DNA of 64,000 nucleotides from Geobacter sp. (GCA_003490025.1 DNJC01000093.1:1-64000); one strand, 5' to 3'; shown: positions 24,122 through 32,780, counted from the first letter of the stretch. Numbers and translations: made by a program. The notes: a model not told the origin generated them from the sequence alone.

Positions 24122-25135
24122 ATGACCCGCCTTATCACCGCCGATAAAATCGAAGACGACGTCCTGGAAGCGTCGCTGCGCCCGCGGGCGCTCGCCGACT
24201 ACGTGGGTCAGGAGAAGGCGAAGGGAAATCTCGGCCTTTTCATCGACGCCGCCCGAGGCAGGGGCGAGGCGCTCGACCACGTGCTCCTGTACGGTCCGCC
24301 GGGACTGGGGAAGACCACGCTGGCCAACATCATCGCCTGCGAGATGGGGGTCAACATCAAGTCGACCTCCGGTCCGGTGATCGAGCGGCCGGGCGACCTG
24401 GCGGCGATCCTCACCAACCTGGAACAGCACGACGTCCTCTTCATCGACGAGATCCACCGTCTCTCCCACGTGGTTGAGGAGATCCTGTATCCCGCCATGG
24501 AGGATTTCCAGCTCGACATCATCATCGGCCAGGGGCCGAGCGCCCGGACCATCAAGCTAGATCTTCCGAAATTCACGCTGGTCGGCGCCACCACCCGGGC
24601 CGGACTCCTCTCCTCGCCGCTTCGGGACCGCTTCGGTGTCATCTCTCGGCTGGAGTTCTACACCCACGACGAACTCGCCTTCATCATCACCCGTTCCGCA
24701 CGCATCTTCGGGATGGCCATCGCAGCGGACGGCGCCATGGAACTGGCGCGCCGCAGCCGGGGAACGCCCAGGATCGCCAACCGTCTGCTGCGCCGCGTGC
24801 GCGACTTCGCGCAGGTGAGGGCCGACGGCGTGATTACCCGCCTGGTCGCGGACCAGGCGTTAGCGATGCTGGAGATCGACGAAATGGGGTTCGACACCAT
24901 GGACCGGGCGATACTTTTGACCATCATCGACAAGTTCGGCGGCGGTCCGGTGGGGCTGGATACCATTGCGGCGGCGATCAGCGAGGAGAGCGACACCATC
25001 GAGGACGTCTACGAGCCGTTCCTGATCCAGAACGGTTTCCTGAACCGCACCCCGCGCGGGCGCGTGGCGACCGCCGCAGCCTACAGCCACTTTGGGCGGA
25101 TCGCTCCCGAGCCGCCACAGGGCAAACTTTTTTAA
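24122..25135 (+). CDS. ruvB: Holliday junction helicase RuvB
   Basis: 337 residues, full length. AAA+ motifs: Walker A YGPPGLGKTT, Walker B VLFIDEIHRL, sensor 1 GATTRAGLLSSPLRDRFG with the arginine finger region, sensor 2 SRGTPRIANRLLRRVRD, and the C-terminal winged helix FLNRTPRGRVAT. The hexameric motor drives branch migration with RuvA. The ATG follows GGAGAGGT. It is separated from ruvA by 625 bases containing an antitoxin gene and palindromes, so it may have its own promoter rather than the compact ruvCAB transcript. Confidence 0.97.
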   Translation: MTRLITADKIEDDVLEASLRPRALADYVGQEKAKGNLGLFIDAARGRGEALDHVLLYGPPGLGKTTLANIIACEMGVNIKSTSGPVIERPGDLAAILTNLEQHDVLFIDEIHRLSHVVEEILYPAMEDFQLDIIIGQGPSARTIKLDLPKFTLVGATTRAGLLSSPLRDRFGVISRLEFYTHDELAFIITRSARIFGMAIAADGAMELARRSRGTPRIANRLLRRVRDFAQVRADGVITRLVADQALAMLEIDEMGFDTMDRAILLTIIDKFGGGPVGLDTIAAAISEESDTIEDVYEPFLIQNGFLNRTPRGRVATAAAYSHFGRIAPEPPQGKLF

Positions 25136-25261
25136 ACCAATTGACAATTGGTGTCATACACAGGAAGGATTACTTTTAGAGGAATGTGGGATTGACAGTG
25201 GAGGGCTGGCAGTGTGTTTTGCATTGTCAATTGTCAATTGTCCATTGTCAATTGGTGTCGT
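25136..25261. repeat. TTGACAATT / CAATTGGTGTC repeats before the Hda-like gene
   Basis: CAATTGGTGTCATACAC (about 25145) and CAATTGGTGTCGTATGC (about 25249) are near-identical direct repeats. Between them, TTGTCAATTGTCAATTGTCC gives further copies of the TTGACAATT/AATTGTCAA motif. The start codon of the Hda-like gene lies within the second copy. The sequence is AT-rich and unlike its surroundings. Confidence 0.6.
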
Positions 25262-25975
25262 ATGCAGCTTATCTTTGATTTTCCCGTCGTCTCGCGCTTC
25301 GGGTTTGAGAACTTCGTCGTCTGCGGCGGCAACAAGACTGCCTTCCAGTTCGCCCAAAAACTCGCCTCGGACGGGACGGAGAACCTGCTCTACATCTACG
25401 GCCCCGAAGGATCCGGCAAGACCCACCTGCTCACCGCCCTCTCCACCTCCCTCGACGGCACGTACTTCTCCTTCCGTGACGCGGACACGCTCTACAAGGG
25501 CGACTACCGCAGCGAAGGCCCTTCCAGGCTCGCCGACCATTTCCACGACGCGAAGGCGCTGATCCTGGATGACCTGCACCTGCTTCCCGATTACCAGGAA
25601 GTGAGGGTGGAGCTTTGGGAGCTGTTCAACGCCTTTTACAGCTCGGGGAGGAAGATCGCCATCTCGGGGCTTACTCCGCCCAAGGAGTTGCCGCACCTGG
25701 ACGGACACCTGACCAGCCGCCTGCTCTGGGGACTGGTGGCGCGTATGGACGTCTCCGACGACGAATCTAGAAGGATGATATTGAAAAAGCTCGCCGAGGA
25801 CCGGCAGATGGCGCTTCCGGACGATGTCATCGACCAGATGCTTTTAAGGGTGAGGCGCGACATCCCGTCCCTGGTGTACGCGCTGGAATCAATCAACAGG
25901 TATGCGATCTCTGTGAAAAGGAAAGTGAGTTTAAAGTTGGCTAAGGAAGCACTGGGGCTGATGCATGTAGATTAA
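25262..25975 (+). CDS. DnaA-related AAA+ protein (Hda-like)
   Basis: 237 residues. It opens MQLIFDFPV, close to the QL-hydrophobic N-terminus that in Hda binds the DNA clamp. The AAA+ core has Walker A GPEGSGKTHLL, Walker B ALILDDLHLL and SGLTPPKEL (sensor 1 region). The C-terminal helix region RDIPSLVYALESINRYAI matches DnaA/Hda domain II. It lacks the DnaA box-binding domain IV. Proteins of this shape regulate DnaA-ATP hydrolysis or act as replication loaders. The ATG at 25262 is preferred; a 16-residue extension is coded by the upstream repeat. It follows ruvB on the same strand. Confidence 0.88.
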   Translation: MQLIFDFPVVSRFGFENFVVCGGNKTAFQFAQKLASDGTENLLYIYGPEGSGKTHLLTALSTSLDGTYFSFRDADTLYKGDYRSEGPSRLADHFHDAKALILDDLHLLPDYQEVRVELWELFNAFYSSGRKIAISGLTPPKELPHLDGHLTSRLLWGLVARMDVSDDESRRMILKKLAEDRQMALPDDVIDQMLLRVRRDIPSLVYALESINRYAISVKRKVSLKLAKEALGLMHVD

Positions 25976-26000
25976 GATGAAGACCTAAGGCTGCATTCCT

Positions 26001-26115
26001 TCCCCCTCTCCCCCTGGGAGAGGGACGGGGTGAGGGCGTTGCGTTCGGCGAGATGCAGCAGATCTAAAGGCTCCCTCACCCGGCCTTCGGCCACCCTCTC
26101 CCGGAGGGCGAGGGG
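26001..26115. repeat. GC-rich palindromic repeats between convergent genes
   Basis: CCCCCTCTCCCCCTGGGAGA with GGGACGGGGTGAGGGCG, followed by CTCCCTCACCCGGCCTTCGG and CCACCCTCTCCCGGAGGGCG. They are the same class as at 18776, in two orientations, between the Hda-like gene and the convergent ABC-F gene. Confidence 0.65.
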
Positions 26116-26135
26116 ATGGGATCTCAACCTTAACC

Positions 26136-28037
26136 TTAACCTGCCTTTTTGGTCTCCAACTCCTCCCACCGCTCGAAGGCTTTTGCCAATTCGTCCTCGA
26201 GACGGCCGTAGTTGGCCGTGATGCCGGCGATTCCCCCTTCGACTGAGTCGTAGCAGGACGGATCGCCCAGCATCGCCTCGACCTCGGCAAACTGCTGCTC
26301 CAGCAAGGCGATCGCCGCTTCCAGCTTTTCCAGCTCGATCCGCTCCGCATAGGTGAGCCCCTTCTTCGGCTTCTCGGCCCTGCTCGCCTGCGCAGCCTCC
26401 TTCTTCTCGATACGCTGCGCCGAAACAGCCGCCCGCGCCTCTTCCCTGCGCTCGCGGTAGTTGCTGTAGTTACCCTCGTAGAAGGTGACTTCCCCCTCCC
26501 CTTCGAAGGCGAGGATGCCGGTCGCCACCTTGTCCAGGAAGAAACGGTCGTGGGTCACCATCAGCACGCAGCCGGGGAACGCGGCGATGGACGCGTCCAG
26601 GAGCTGCAGCGTCGGGATGTCGAGGTCGTTGGTAGGCTCGTCCAGAACCAGGAGGTTCGAATCCTGCAGCATGAGCCTTGCCAGTATCAGGCGGCTCTTC
26701 TCGCCCCCGGAAAGGCTGCCGATGGGCCGCCTCCTGTCGTCGGGGGAGAACAGGAATTCCTCCAGGTAGCCGATCTTGTGCCGCTTCTCGCCGCCGGCCG
26801 TGGCGACGTAATCCCCCTCGCCGAAAAAGTCGTAGATGGTCTGCGACGGATCGAGCACCTCGCGCAGCTGGTCGAAGTAGGAGATCTTCGTTTTCTTCCC
26901 GATCACCGCCCGTCCCTGGTCCGGCTCCTCCTCTCCCATGATCATCCGGATCAAGGTGGTCTTGCCGCAGCCGTTGGGACCTATCACGCCGACACGGTCC
27001 CCGCGCTTCATGCCGAAGGTGACGCTCTTGATCAGCTTCTTGTCGCCGTATCCCTTGCCGACCTTGTCCAGCTCGAGGATGGTGCCGCCCAGCCCCTCCT
27101 CCGTGTTGAAGCCGATCTTCAGATCTCTCCTGCCCGGCCCGGAAACGCTCTCCTCCAGATCGTAGAAACGGTCGATGCGGGCCTTCTGCTTGGTCGTGCG
27201 CGCCTGCGGGCCACGGCGCATCCAGGCGGTCTCCGTGCGCAGCAGGTTCAAAAGGCGCGAGCGCCTGGTCGCCTCGCCCATGAGCCGTTCTTCCCGCTGC
27301 TCCAGGTAACTCGAGTAGCCGCCCTGGTAGGAGATCATCCCTCCCCTTTCCAGCTCCAGCATCCGGGTAACCACCTCGTCCAGGAAGTAACGGTCGTGGG
27401 TGATGAGCATCACGGCGCCCGGGTATGCCTTCAGGTGGTCCTGCAGCCACTGGGTCGTGTCCGCGTCCAGGTGGTTGGTAGGCTCGTCCAGGAGGAGCAG
27501 TTCCGGCGCCTGCAGGAGGAGCTTCGCCAGCGCGACGCGACGCTTCGTCCCGCCGGAGAGGGTGCCGATGCACTGGTCCCGGTCCGGCAACTGCAGGTGG
27601 GTCATTATCTCGGAGACGCGGTGGTCGGTGTTCCAGCCGCCGTGGTGCTCGATCCAGACGGAGAGTTCCCCCTGGCGGTCCAGAAGCTTCTCCATGTCCG
27701 GCGGGTTGGAGGCCATGCGTTCGGACAGCTCGTTGAAGCTCGCCATGGCGCTGCGGATTGCCTGCAACCCCTTTTCTATCTCGCCTGCCACGGTGGAATT
27801 ATCGTCCAGCACAGGTTCCTGGCTCAGGTACCCGACAGATGCGCCGCGCTTCATGGCAATGGAACCGCCGTCGTGGTCCTCCATGCCCGCAAGTATGGTG
27901 AGAAGGGTCGACTTGCCGGCACCGTTCGCGCCGATGAGCCCCACCCTTTCATCCTCCCCCACCGCGAAGGTGACGTTGTCGAGGAGTTCCCTGGAGCCGA
28001 AACTCTTGCAAAGGCCAGTGATGTCAATAACGTTCAT
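26136..28037 (-). CDS. uup: ABC-F family ATPase, Uup-like
   Basis: 633 residues, two ABC cassettes: Walker A GANGAGKS and signature LSGGTKRRVALAKLL with DEPTNHLDADT in the first; GPNGCGKTTLIRM and LSGGEKSRLILARLML with DEPTNDLDIPT in the second. The inter-domain linker has the ARTTKQKARIDRFYDLE segment. The last 90 residues form a charged coiled coil (SRAEKPKKGLTYAERIELEK onward), which in Uup binds DNA or ribosomes. Uup influences ribosome function and transposon precise excision in E. coli. The start has GGAG at 5 bases. Both ABC-F genes of the window are intact and different in subtype. Confidence 0.94.
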   Translation of the reverse strand: MNVIDITGLCKSFGSRELLDNVTFAVGEDERVGLIGANGAGKSTLLTILAGMEDHDGGSIAMKRGASVGYLSQEPVLDDNSTVAGEIEKGLQAIRSAMASFNELSERMASNPPDMEKLLDRQGELSVWIEHHGGWNTDHRVSEIMTHLQLPDRDQCIGTLSGGTKRRVALAKLLLQAPELLLLDEPTNHLDADTTQWLQDHLKAYPGAVMLITHDRYFLDEVVTRMLELERGGMISYQGGYSSYLEQREERLMGEATRRSRLLNLLRTETAWMRRGPQARTTKQKARIDRFYDLEESVSGPGRRDLKIGFNTEEGLGGTILELDKVGKGYGDKKLIKSVTFGMKRGDRVGVIGPNGCGKTTLIRMIMGEEEPDQGRAVIGKKTKISYFDQLREVLDPSQTIYDFFGEGDYVATAGGEKRHKIGYLEEFLFSPDDRRRPIGSLSGGEKSRLILARLMLQDSNLLVLDEPTNDLDIPTLQLLDASIAAFPGCVLMVTHDRFFLDKVATGILAFEGEGEVTFYEGNYSNYRERREEARAAVSAQRIEKKEAAQASRAEKPKKGLTYAERIELEKLEAAIALLEQQFAEVEAMLGDPSCYDSVEGGIAGITANYGRLEDELAKAFERWEELETKKAG

Positions 28038-28058
28038 GCAGACTCCAAAAAAGTACAG

Positions 28059-28202
28059 CCACGGACAAATTCTGAGGATATCTTATCTCCCCTGCCCTCC
28101 GGGAGAGGGGCAGGGGTGAGGGCAGCGCGGTTATCGCGGCAGGAATGCCGCTCCTACCTGTTATTGCCCTAAATGTGATGCCTTCTCAGATTTTCTCTGT
28201 GG
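28059..28202. repeat. Composite inverted-repeat element upstream of uup
   Basis: Left arm CCACGGACAAATTCTGAGGA (28059-28078), right arm TTCTCAGATTTTCTCTGTGG (28183-28202), imperfect inverted repeats of the same type as 22217-22342. Inside are a GC-rich palindrome (CCCTCCGGGAGAGGG) and GCGGCAGGAATGCCGCTCCT, a second small palindrome whose relative CGGCAGGAGCGGCACTCCTG is at 48420-48441. Confidence 0.7.
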
Positions 28203-28223
28203 CAGATGGTTTTAACGGTTTTC

Positions 28224-28721
28224 CTACTTGAGCCCGAAGAACTCCCCGAGCTTGCCGAAGATGGCGGACGGGCGGTACTGCTTTGGGATGGCGTATGTGC
28301 CGTTGCGATTTACCGGAACGGTGAGCTGCCCCATCGGGGTCTCCAGGTCGAGGCCGGCCGTAACCTGGTAGGGGATCTTGTCCGGGTCGGGCTTGCGCTT
28401 GAGGAGTTCCAGCAGGTCGCCGTAGGTTATGAGGATCGGTATCCGCACGTCGGTCTCCACGCCGGCGGGAAACTTGATCTCCTCACGCGCGCCGCCCTTG
28501 GCAAGCGGCAGCGCCATGATCTTCAGATCGTAGCTGTAGCCCTGGAGCTTGACGTCGAAGGAATTGGTGTTTTTGACCGTCAGGTAGAGTTCCATCCCTG
28601 CGCCACCGGGATCCAGCGACACTACGTTGAGATCCTGCACGGTAACCACCGGGTGGCTGACGAACTTGGTGCACCCGGAGAGAAGGACGACAAGTAACAA
28701 GAGACAAGCGATCTTTTTCAA
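28224..28721 (-). CDS. LEA2/WHy-domain lipoprotein
   Basis: 165 residues. A lipoprotein signal (LLLVVLLSGC, lipidated Cys at about residue 17) is followed by a WHy/LEA type 2 beta-sandwich: VVTVQDLNVVSLDPGGAGME, LYLTVKNTNSFDVKLQGYSY and the closing VRIPILITYGDLLEL. Proteins with this domain are linked to desiccation and stress protection in other organisms; the role here is inferred only from family. The start has a ribosome site AAGGAG. The lytic transglycosylase gene lies upstream on the same strand, separated by a terminator. Confidence 0.88.
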   Translation of the reverse strand: MKKIACLLLLVVLLSGCTKFVSHPVVTVQDLNVVSLDPGGAGMELYLTVKNTNSFDVKLQGYSYDLKIMALPLAKGGAREEIKFPAGVETDVRIPILITYGDLLELLKRKPDPDKIPYQVTAGLDLETPMGQLTVPVNRNGTYAIPKQYRPSAIFGKLGEFFGLK

Positions 28722-28754
28722 AAACAGCTCCTTGAGATGAGTCCTTGAAAGGAA

Positions 28755-28790
28755 AATGGGCGGGCTCCCGAAACCGGAACCCGCCCACTA
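28755..28790 (-). terminator. Terminator after the lytic transglycosylase gene
   Basis: On the minus strand GTGGGCGGGTTCCGG pairs with CGGGAGCCCGCCCAT around a TTT loop, followed by TTTCCTTTC. It lies 32 bases past the stop. Confidence 0.8.
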
Positions 28791-28821
28791 TAGCACAACA
28801 GTGCTGCAAACCGCAAAAAGA

Positions 28822-29511
28822 CTAACTGTTGCTTGCCACCTGCGACGTCATCCCCTTCTCCATCTCGCGCAGTATCTCGGCGCGGAATCTCTTGCGGATC
28901 TTGTCGTAGGCTCTCGCGGCAGGGCCGATGCCGCAGTAAAGTCTCTTCGCCCGTCCCATGTTGCCTTTGGCCATGTAGAACTTCTCGTTCAGCTCCTTCA
29001 CGGCGGCTTCGGCACATTTCTCGTCGTCCCACATGTCGGATGGGGTATAGCCGTGGCTTGCCGCCCTCTCGGGCATCAACTGCCAGACCCCCAGCGCACC
29101 CTTCGTCGAAACGGCTCTTGAAGAGAGCTTGTGCCCCCCGGTTTCCGCCAGAGCTATCTCAGCCAGGTCCAGCGGTGTGAATTTCGTCCCCTCGGTCTTC
29201 TCATAGCATATTTCAGCGAGCCATTTCGCCCTGGCCGGGGTGGTCCTGCGGGCGAAGGTCGCGTAGATGGCGGGAACCAGTTTCTTCCTGCCGTCCAGTA
29301 CCGCCTCCTTGGGCATCTCCACCGGAGCCGGCGGCGTGGCTGCCGGTTGCTTCTCTCCCGCCTTCTCGTTACCCTCCGCCCAGGTCAGTAGCGCCCGGTC
29401 GGAAGCGGAGATGGCCGGAGTAACCGGCACCTGCGCCTGCTGCAGGTGGGACTGGTCGCACGATGCCGTCAACAGCAGCAGCGCAACCAGCATTACAGAT
29501 CTTTTTTCCAT
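28822..29511 (-). CDS. Lytic transglycosylase (SLT domain) lipoprotein
   Basis: 229 residues. Lipoprotein signal LLLLTASC (Cys about 18), a Pro/Ala-rich linker, then an SLT/goose-type lysozyme domain with catalytic Glu in LAEIALAETGGHKLSSRA, GALGVWQLMPERAASHG and the AKRLYCGIGPAARAYD segment. Such enzymes cleave peptidoglycan between MurNAc and GlcNAc, usually forming 1,6-anhydro products, and are anchored in the outer membrane. The last residues after about 210 are not conserved. The ATG lies after an AT-rich stretch with no obvious ribosome site. It follows trpB on the same strand but is separated by a terminator. Confidence 0.9.
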   Translation of the reverse strand: MEKRSVMLVALLLLTASCDQSHLQQAQVPVTPAISASDRALLTWAEGNEKAGEKQPAATPPAPVEMPKEAVLDGRKKLVPAIYATFARRTTPARAKWLAEICYEKTEGTKFTPLDLAEIALAETGGHKLSSRAVSTKGALGVWQLMPERAASHGYTPSDMWDDEKCAEAAVKELNEKFYMAKGNMGRAKRLYCGIGPAARAYDKIRKRFRAEILREMEKGMTSQVASNS

Positions 29512-29688
29512 TAGTTAGTTCGATATGGCTTATGCCGGCTTAAGGGTATTACTTAATGTCGGTGAAGCCCGCGCCAATCATCTCCTTTCATTATAATGCA
29601 GCTGGCTCGTCGCCAACCTAAGGGTCAAGTGTAGCCAAGACCGACAATATTGCAAGAAATACATTAGTTTCACGTAACCATTGTCGAC

Positions 29689-29719
29689 AAAAAAGGAGGC
29701 ACGCAAAGCGGCCCCCTTC
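29689..29719 (-). terminator. Terminator after trpB
   Basis: On the minus strand AAGGGGGCCGC pairs with GCG(T)GCCTCCTT around TTT, then T4-T6 and G. It is about 25 bases past the trpB stop. Confidence 0.85.
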
Positions 29720-29743
29720 ACTTAACCCTAATTATTCCATATA

Positions 29744-30934
29744 TTAAAGCTGGACCCCCATAACGTCGGCCACGGTATGGATGTCTTTATCGCCCCTGCC
29801 GGAAAGGCAGACGACGATGCTCTTGTCGGCAGACAGTGTGGGCGCAAGACGCAGTGCATGGGCAACTGCATGGGATGACTCGAGCGCCGGTATGATACCC
29901 TCTTCGCGGGTAAGTTCCTGGAAGGCGTCCAGCGCCTCCTGGTCCGTTATCGAAACGTAACTGGCCCGCCCGCTCTCTTTCAGGAAGGCGTGCTCCGGCC
30001 CGACGCCCGGGTAGTCCAGGCCGGCGGAGATGGAGTGGGCATGTGCGATCTGACCGAACTCGTCCTGCAGGAGATAGGTCTTGTTGCCGTGCAGGACCCC
30101 TACCGTACCGGCGGAAAGAGGTGCCGCATGCTTTCCGGATTCGATGCCGTAGCCCGCGGCCTCGACACCGATCATCTGCACGGAGCTGTCGTCGGTAAAG
30201 GCGTGGAAAAGCCCGATGGCGTTACTCCCGCCGCCGACGGCGGCAACGAGGTAATCGGGGAGTCTCCCCTCCGCCTCCAGGTGCTGCGCCCTCGCCTCCC
30301 GGCCGATGATGGCCTGGAAATCGCGCACCATGACCGGATAGGGGTGGGGTCCGGCGACGGTACCGATTATATAGAAGGTGTCGGCGACACTGGTCACCCA
30401 CTGGCGCATCGCCTCGTTCATGGCGTCCTTCAGGGTCGCGGTGCCGGAGTTGACGGGGGTCACCTTGGCGCCGAGAAGCTTCATGCGGAACACGTTCAGG
30501 GACTGGCGCCGGATATCCTCCTCGCCCATGAAGACCTCGCACTCCATCCCGAAGAGGGCGGCGACGGTCGCGGTGGCAACGCCGTGCTGCCCGGCGCCGG
30601 TCTCGGCGATGACCTTCTTCTTCCCCATCCGCCTGGCGAGAAGCCCCTGCCCGATGGTGTTGTTCACCTTGTGGGCGCCGGTGTGGTTCAGGTCCTCGCG
30701 CTTGAGATAGATCTTCGCGCCGCCGCACTTGCGCGTCAGCTTTTCGGCAAGGTAAAGGGGGTTGGGCCGTCCCACATACTGACGCATGTAGTAGGCGAAC
30801 TCCTCCTTGAACTCCTTGTCGTCGCGGTAATGGTTGTAGGCTTCCTCCAGTTCGAGGAGCGCGGGCATCAGCGTTTCGGAGACGTATCTGCCGCCGAAAC
30901 GGCCAAAGTGTCCACTTGAATCAGGCCGGTCCAA
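29744..30934 (-). CDS. trpB: Tryptophan synthase beta subunit
   Basis: 396 residues. PLP site motifs: the lysine in HTGAHKVNNTIGQG, ETGAGQHGVATATVAALFG, phosphate loop VGGGSNAIGLF, and the C-terminal CLSGRGDKD. The N-terminus DRPDSSGHFGRFGGRYVSETLMPALL (here split DRPDSSGHFGRF and GGRYVSETLMPALL) is typical. A TTG start at 30934 is chosen because GGAGG lies 6 bases upstream and the family starts there; the ATG further upstream adds 11 unrelated residues. TrpB converts indole and serine to tryptophan with TrpA. trpA is 30 kb away (60.4-61.2 kb), not adjacent as in most bacteria. Confidence 0.95.
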   Translation of the reverse strand: MDRPDSSGHFGRFGGRYVSETLMPALLELEEAYNHYRDDKEFKEEFAYYMRQYVGRPNPLYLAEKLTRKCGGAKIYLKREDLNHTGAHKVNNTIGQGLLARRMGKKKVIAETGAGQHGVATATVAALFGMECEVFMGEEDIRRQSLNVFRMKLLGAKVTPVNSGTATLKDAMNEAMRQWVTSVADTFYIIGTVAGPHPYPVMVRDFQAIIGREARAQHLEAEGRLPDYLVAAVGGGSNAIGLFHAFTDDSSVQMIGVEAAGYGIESGKHAAPLSAGTVGVLHGNKTYLLQDEFGQIAHAHSISAGLDYPGVGPEHAFLKESGRASYVSITDQEALDAFQELTREEGIIPALESSHAVAHALRLAPTLSADKSIVVCLSGRGDKDIHTVADVMGVQL

Positions 30935-31162
30935 AGTTACCCTCCAGTAGGTGTGTGGAGGGGGCATACTATACTATCTCTCGATAAATTGCAAGCTTAC
31001 AGAGGTTGCCCCCCGTTCAAGCCCCCGCAGTTACAGGCTTTTCGGCGTTTATCTTTGCCTTATTTCGCGCTTTGAGCTACATATATCGACTGTATTTCGA
31101 CACCATTTCCCCTCACAAGAAACGCACTTTTCATGCGGGGAATTTGCCACAAGGAGAAGCCC

Positions 31163-31204
31163 ATGTCATTATCGAGACAGATTCTGACAGTACGGTTCGA
31201 CTAA
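31163..31204 (+). other. Possible 13-codon leader peptide before trmL
   Basis: AAGGAGAAG at 31151 is followed by ATG at 31163 and 13 codons (MSLSRQILTVRFD) to TAA. It ends 18 bases before the trmL start. No regulatory hairpin was evident, so this may be chance. Confidence 0.2.
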
Positions 31205-31222
31205 CAGTCAAAGAGGTAACAG

Positions 31223-31699
31223 ATGTCCCTTGAAAATCCCTTTCACATAGTGCTGGTGGAGCCGGAAATCCCGCCGAACACCGGGAACATAGCACGTCTT
31301 TGCGGCGCTACCGGCACCGTCTTGCACCTGGTAGGGAAGCTGGGGTTCTCCACAGACGACCGTTACCTGAAACGCGCCGGGCTCGATTACTGGAGCGAGG
31401 TGGACATCCAGTACTGGCCGGACCTTGCGACCCTGCAGCGGGAGTACCCGCAAGCGCGCTTCATCTTCACCAGCAAGAAGGCGCAAAGAAGCTACATCGA
31501 CATGGAGTTCCGGCCAGGGGACTTCATCGTGTTCGGCAAGGAAACCAAGGGGCTTCCGCAGGAGCTGATCGAATCAAACCCGGAGAGGTCGGTAAGGATC
31601 CCGATCATCGGCAAGGTGCGGAGCCTGAACCTCTCCACCTCCGCCGGCATCGTGCTTTACGAGGCGCTGCGCCAGACCGGCGCGCTGGAGGATGCTTGA
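31223..31699 (+). CDS. trmL: tRNA (cytidine(34)-2'-O)-methyltransferase TrmL
   Basis: 158 residues, the usual length. SPOUT-fold motifs: N-terminal HIVLVEPEIPPNTGNIARLC, central FGKETKGLPQEL, and the trefoil knot NLSTSAGIVLYEALRQ that binds S-adenosylmethionine. It methylates the wobble ribose in tRNA-Leu. The ATG follows AGAGGT at 5-6 bases. The next gene, a cupin, starts 19 bases downstream, so co-transcription is likely. Confidence 0.95.
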   Translation: MSLENPFHIVLVEPEIPPNTGNIARLCGATGTVLHLVGKLGFSTDDRYLKRAGLDYWSEVDIQYWPDLATLQREYPQARFIFTSKKAQRSYIDMEFRPGDFIVFGKETKGLPQELIESNPERSVRIPIIGKVRSLNLSTSAGIVLYEALRQTGALEDA

Positions 31700-31718
31700 T
31701 ATGAACAAAGGAGGGATC

Positions 31719-32042
31719 ATGTTCGAAAAAGGAAGCCCGGACGGCTACAGGAGTCCGATCCAGGGGATACGGCAAAAGACGCTGGCCTACGGAGACAAGA
31801 CGTTGATGGTGGAATTTCTTCTCGACAAGGGCGCGGCGCTGCCGCTCCATTCCCACCCGCACGAGCAGATCGGGTACCTGGTATCCGGGCAGATCCGCCT
31901 TGCCATCGGCGACCACGTGCAGGATATCCTGCCGGGGGACAGTTGGTGCATCCCGGGGGGCGAGCAGCACCGCGCCGAAATCGTGGAAGACTCGGTGGCG
32001 GTCGAGGTGTTCTCTCCGGTGCGGGAAGATTACCTCCCCTAG
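31719..32042 (+). CDS. Small cupin-domain protein
   Basis: 107 residues, a single-domain cupin. Metal-binding motif 1 is visible: LPLHSHPHEQIGYLVSGQI, with three His and a Glu; motif 2 is GDSWCIPGGEQHRAE with a His. The start at 31719 is supported by AAAGGAGGG; ATG codons at 31692 and 31701 lie in frame upstream but overlap trmL. No function is known for this subgroup; such cupins bind Fe, Mn or Zn and may be enzymes or regulators. Convergent with the exoD-like gene, with 12 bases between stops. Confidence 0.88.
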   Translation: MFEKGSPDGYRSPIQGIRQKTLAYGDKTLMVEFLLDKGAALPLHSHPHEQIGYLVSGQIRLAIGDHVQDILPGDSWCIPGGEQHRAEIVEDSVAVEVFSPVREDYLP

Positions 32043-32054
32043 CAGTCCGAGGGA

Positions 32055-32639
32055 TCAGCCCCACTGCAAAAAGAGGATAGTGAAGATGACGGCGGTGGCG
32101 ATGAAGGCGATCAGGGCAAGGAGCCCGTCGCGGGAGATGAGGGCCAGGCCGAAAGCGGTGACGGCAAGGCCTGCGGCGTGCACCGAAAAGGGGACCAGTT
32201 CCATCATCGGCATGACGACGGCTATGACGACACAGACAGCCGAAATGAGGTAGATGCTTGCCCCCCTGACGAAGACGGGAAGGCGCGGCCTGAGCCACCG
32301 GTCGATGAACCGCGCAGCGGGGCGGAGCCATTTTACCGCCTTGCGGACCTTCTCGTGCCCTACCGAGCGCCTCAGCATCCAGCGCGGCAGCCAGAAATGG
32401 TCCCTCTGGAAAAGGAGCTGCCCAGCGATGAGCAGTGTCAGCACCCCCATGATGGTTGGCATCCCCGGCATGCCGCTCAGAGGCGAGGTCATGATGACGC
32501 CGACCATGAGCAGCAACGGCCCGAAGGAGCGGTTTCCCACCGATTCCACTATCTTCCCCAACGACACCTGTCCCTCGTCATCCGCCGATCCATCGATCCG
32601 GTCGAGCATTTCCTCAAGACTGCTGATTTCCTGAGTCAT
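32055..32639 (-). CDS. ExoD family membrane protein
   Basis: 194 residues. ExoD/exopolysaccharide-synthesis signature: a helix SLEEMLDRI, VGNRSFGPLLLMVGVIM, SPLSGMPGMPTIMGVLT, and a C-terminal hydrophobic half with helices at about 120-140, 145-165 and 172-192. The ATG at 32639 is chosen because the family begins near there and AGGGG is close; upstream frame residues are unrelated. ExoD of Rhizobium is needed for exopolysaccharide and alkaline tolerance. The role here is inferred only. Confidence 0.85.
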   Translation of the reverse strand: MTQEISSLEEMLDRIDGSADDEGQVSLGKIVESVGNRSFGPLLLMVGVIMTSPLSGMPGMPTIMGVLTLLIAGQLLFQRDHFWLPRWMLRRSVGHEKVRKAVKWLRPAARFIDRWLRPRLPVFVRGASIYLISAVCVVIAVVMPMMELVPFSVHAAGLAVTAFGLALISRDGLLALIAFIATAVIFTILFLQWG

Positions 32640-32780
32640 ATATGACCCCTCGGCACTTCCCTGGTGCAGGCATTTCCGAAGAGTACATTGGAAGATGCAC
32701 ATGTCAAGATTCCGGGGGCAAAGCCTTTCGCGTTCCCCAAAACCGTATACATATCAAGTAATTATAATGTAACCAGGAGC

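Noticed and set aside
26550..28172. 540-codon open frame on the plus strand opposite uup
   Set aside because: Shadow of the ABC-F gene; composition is rich in His, Arg, Val and Leu without domain motifs.
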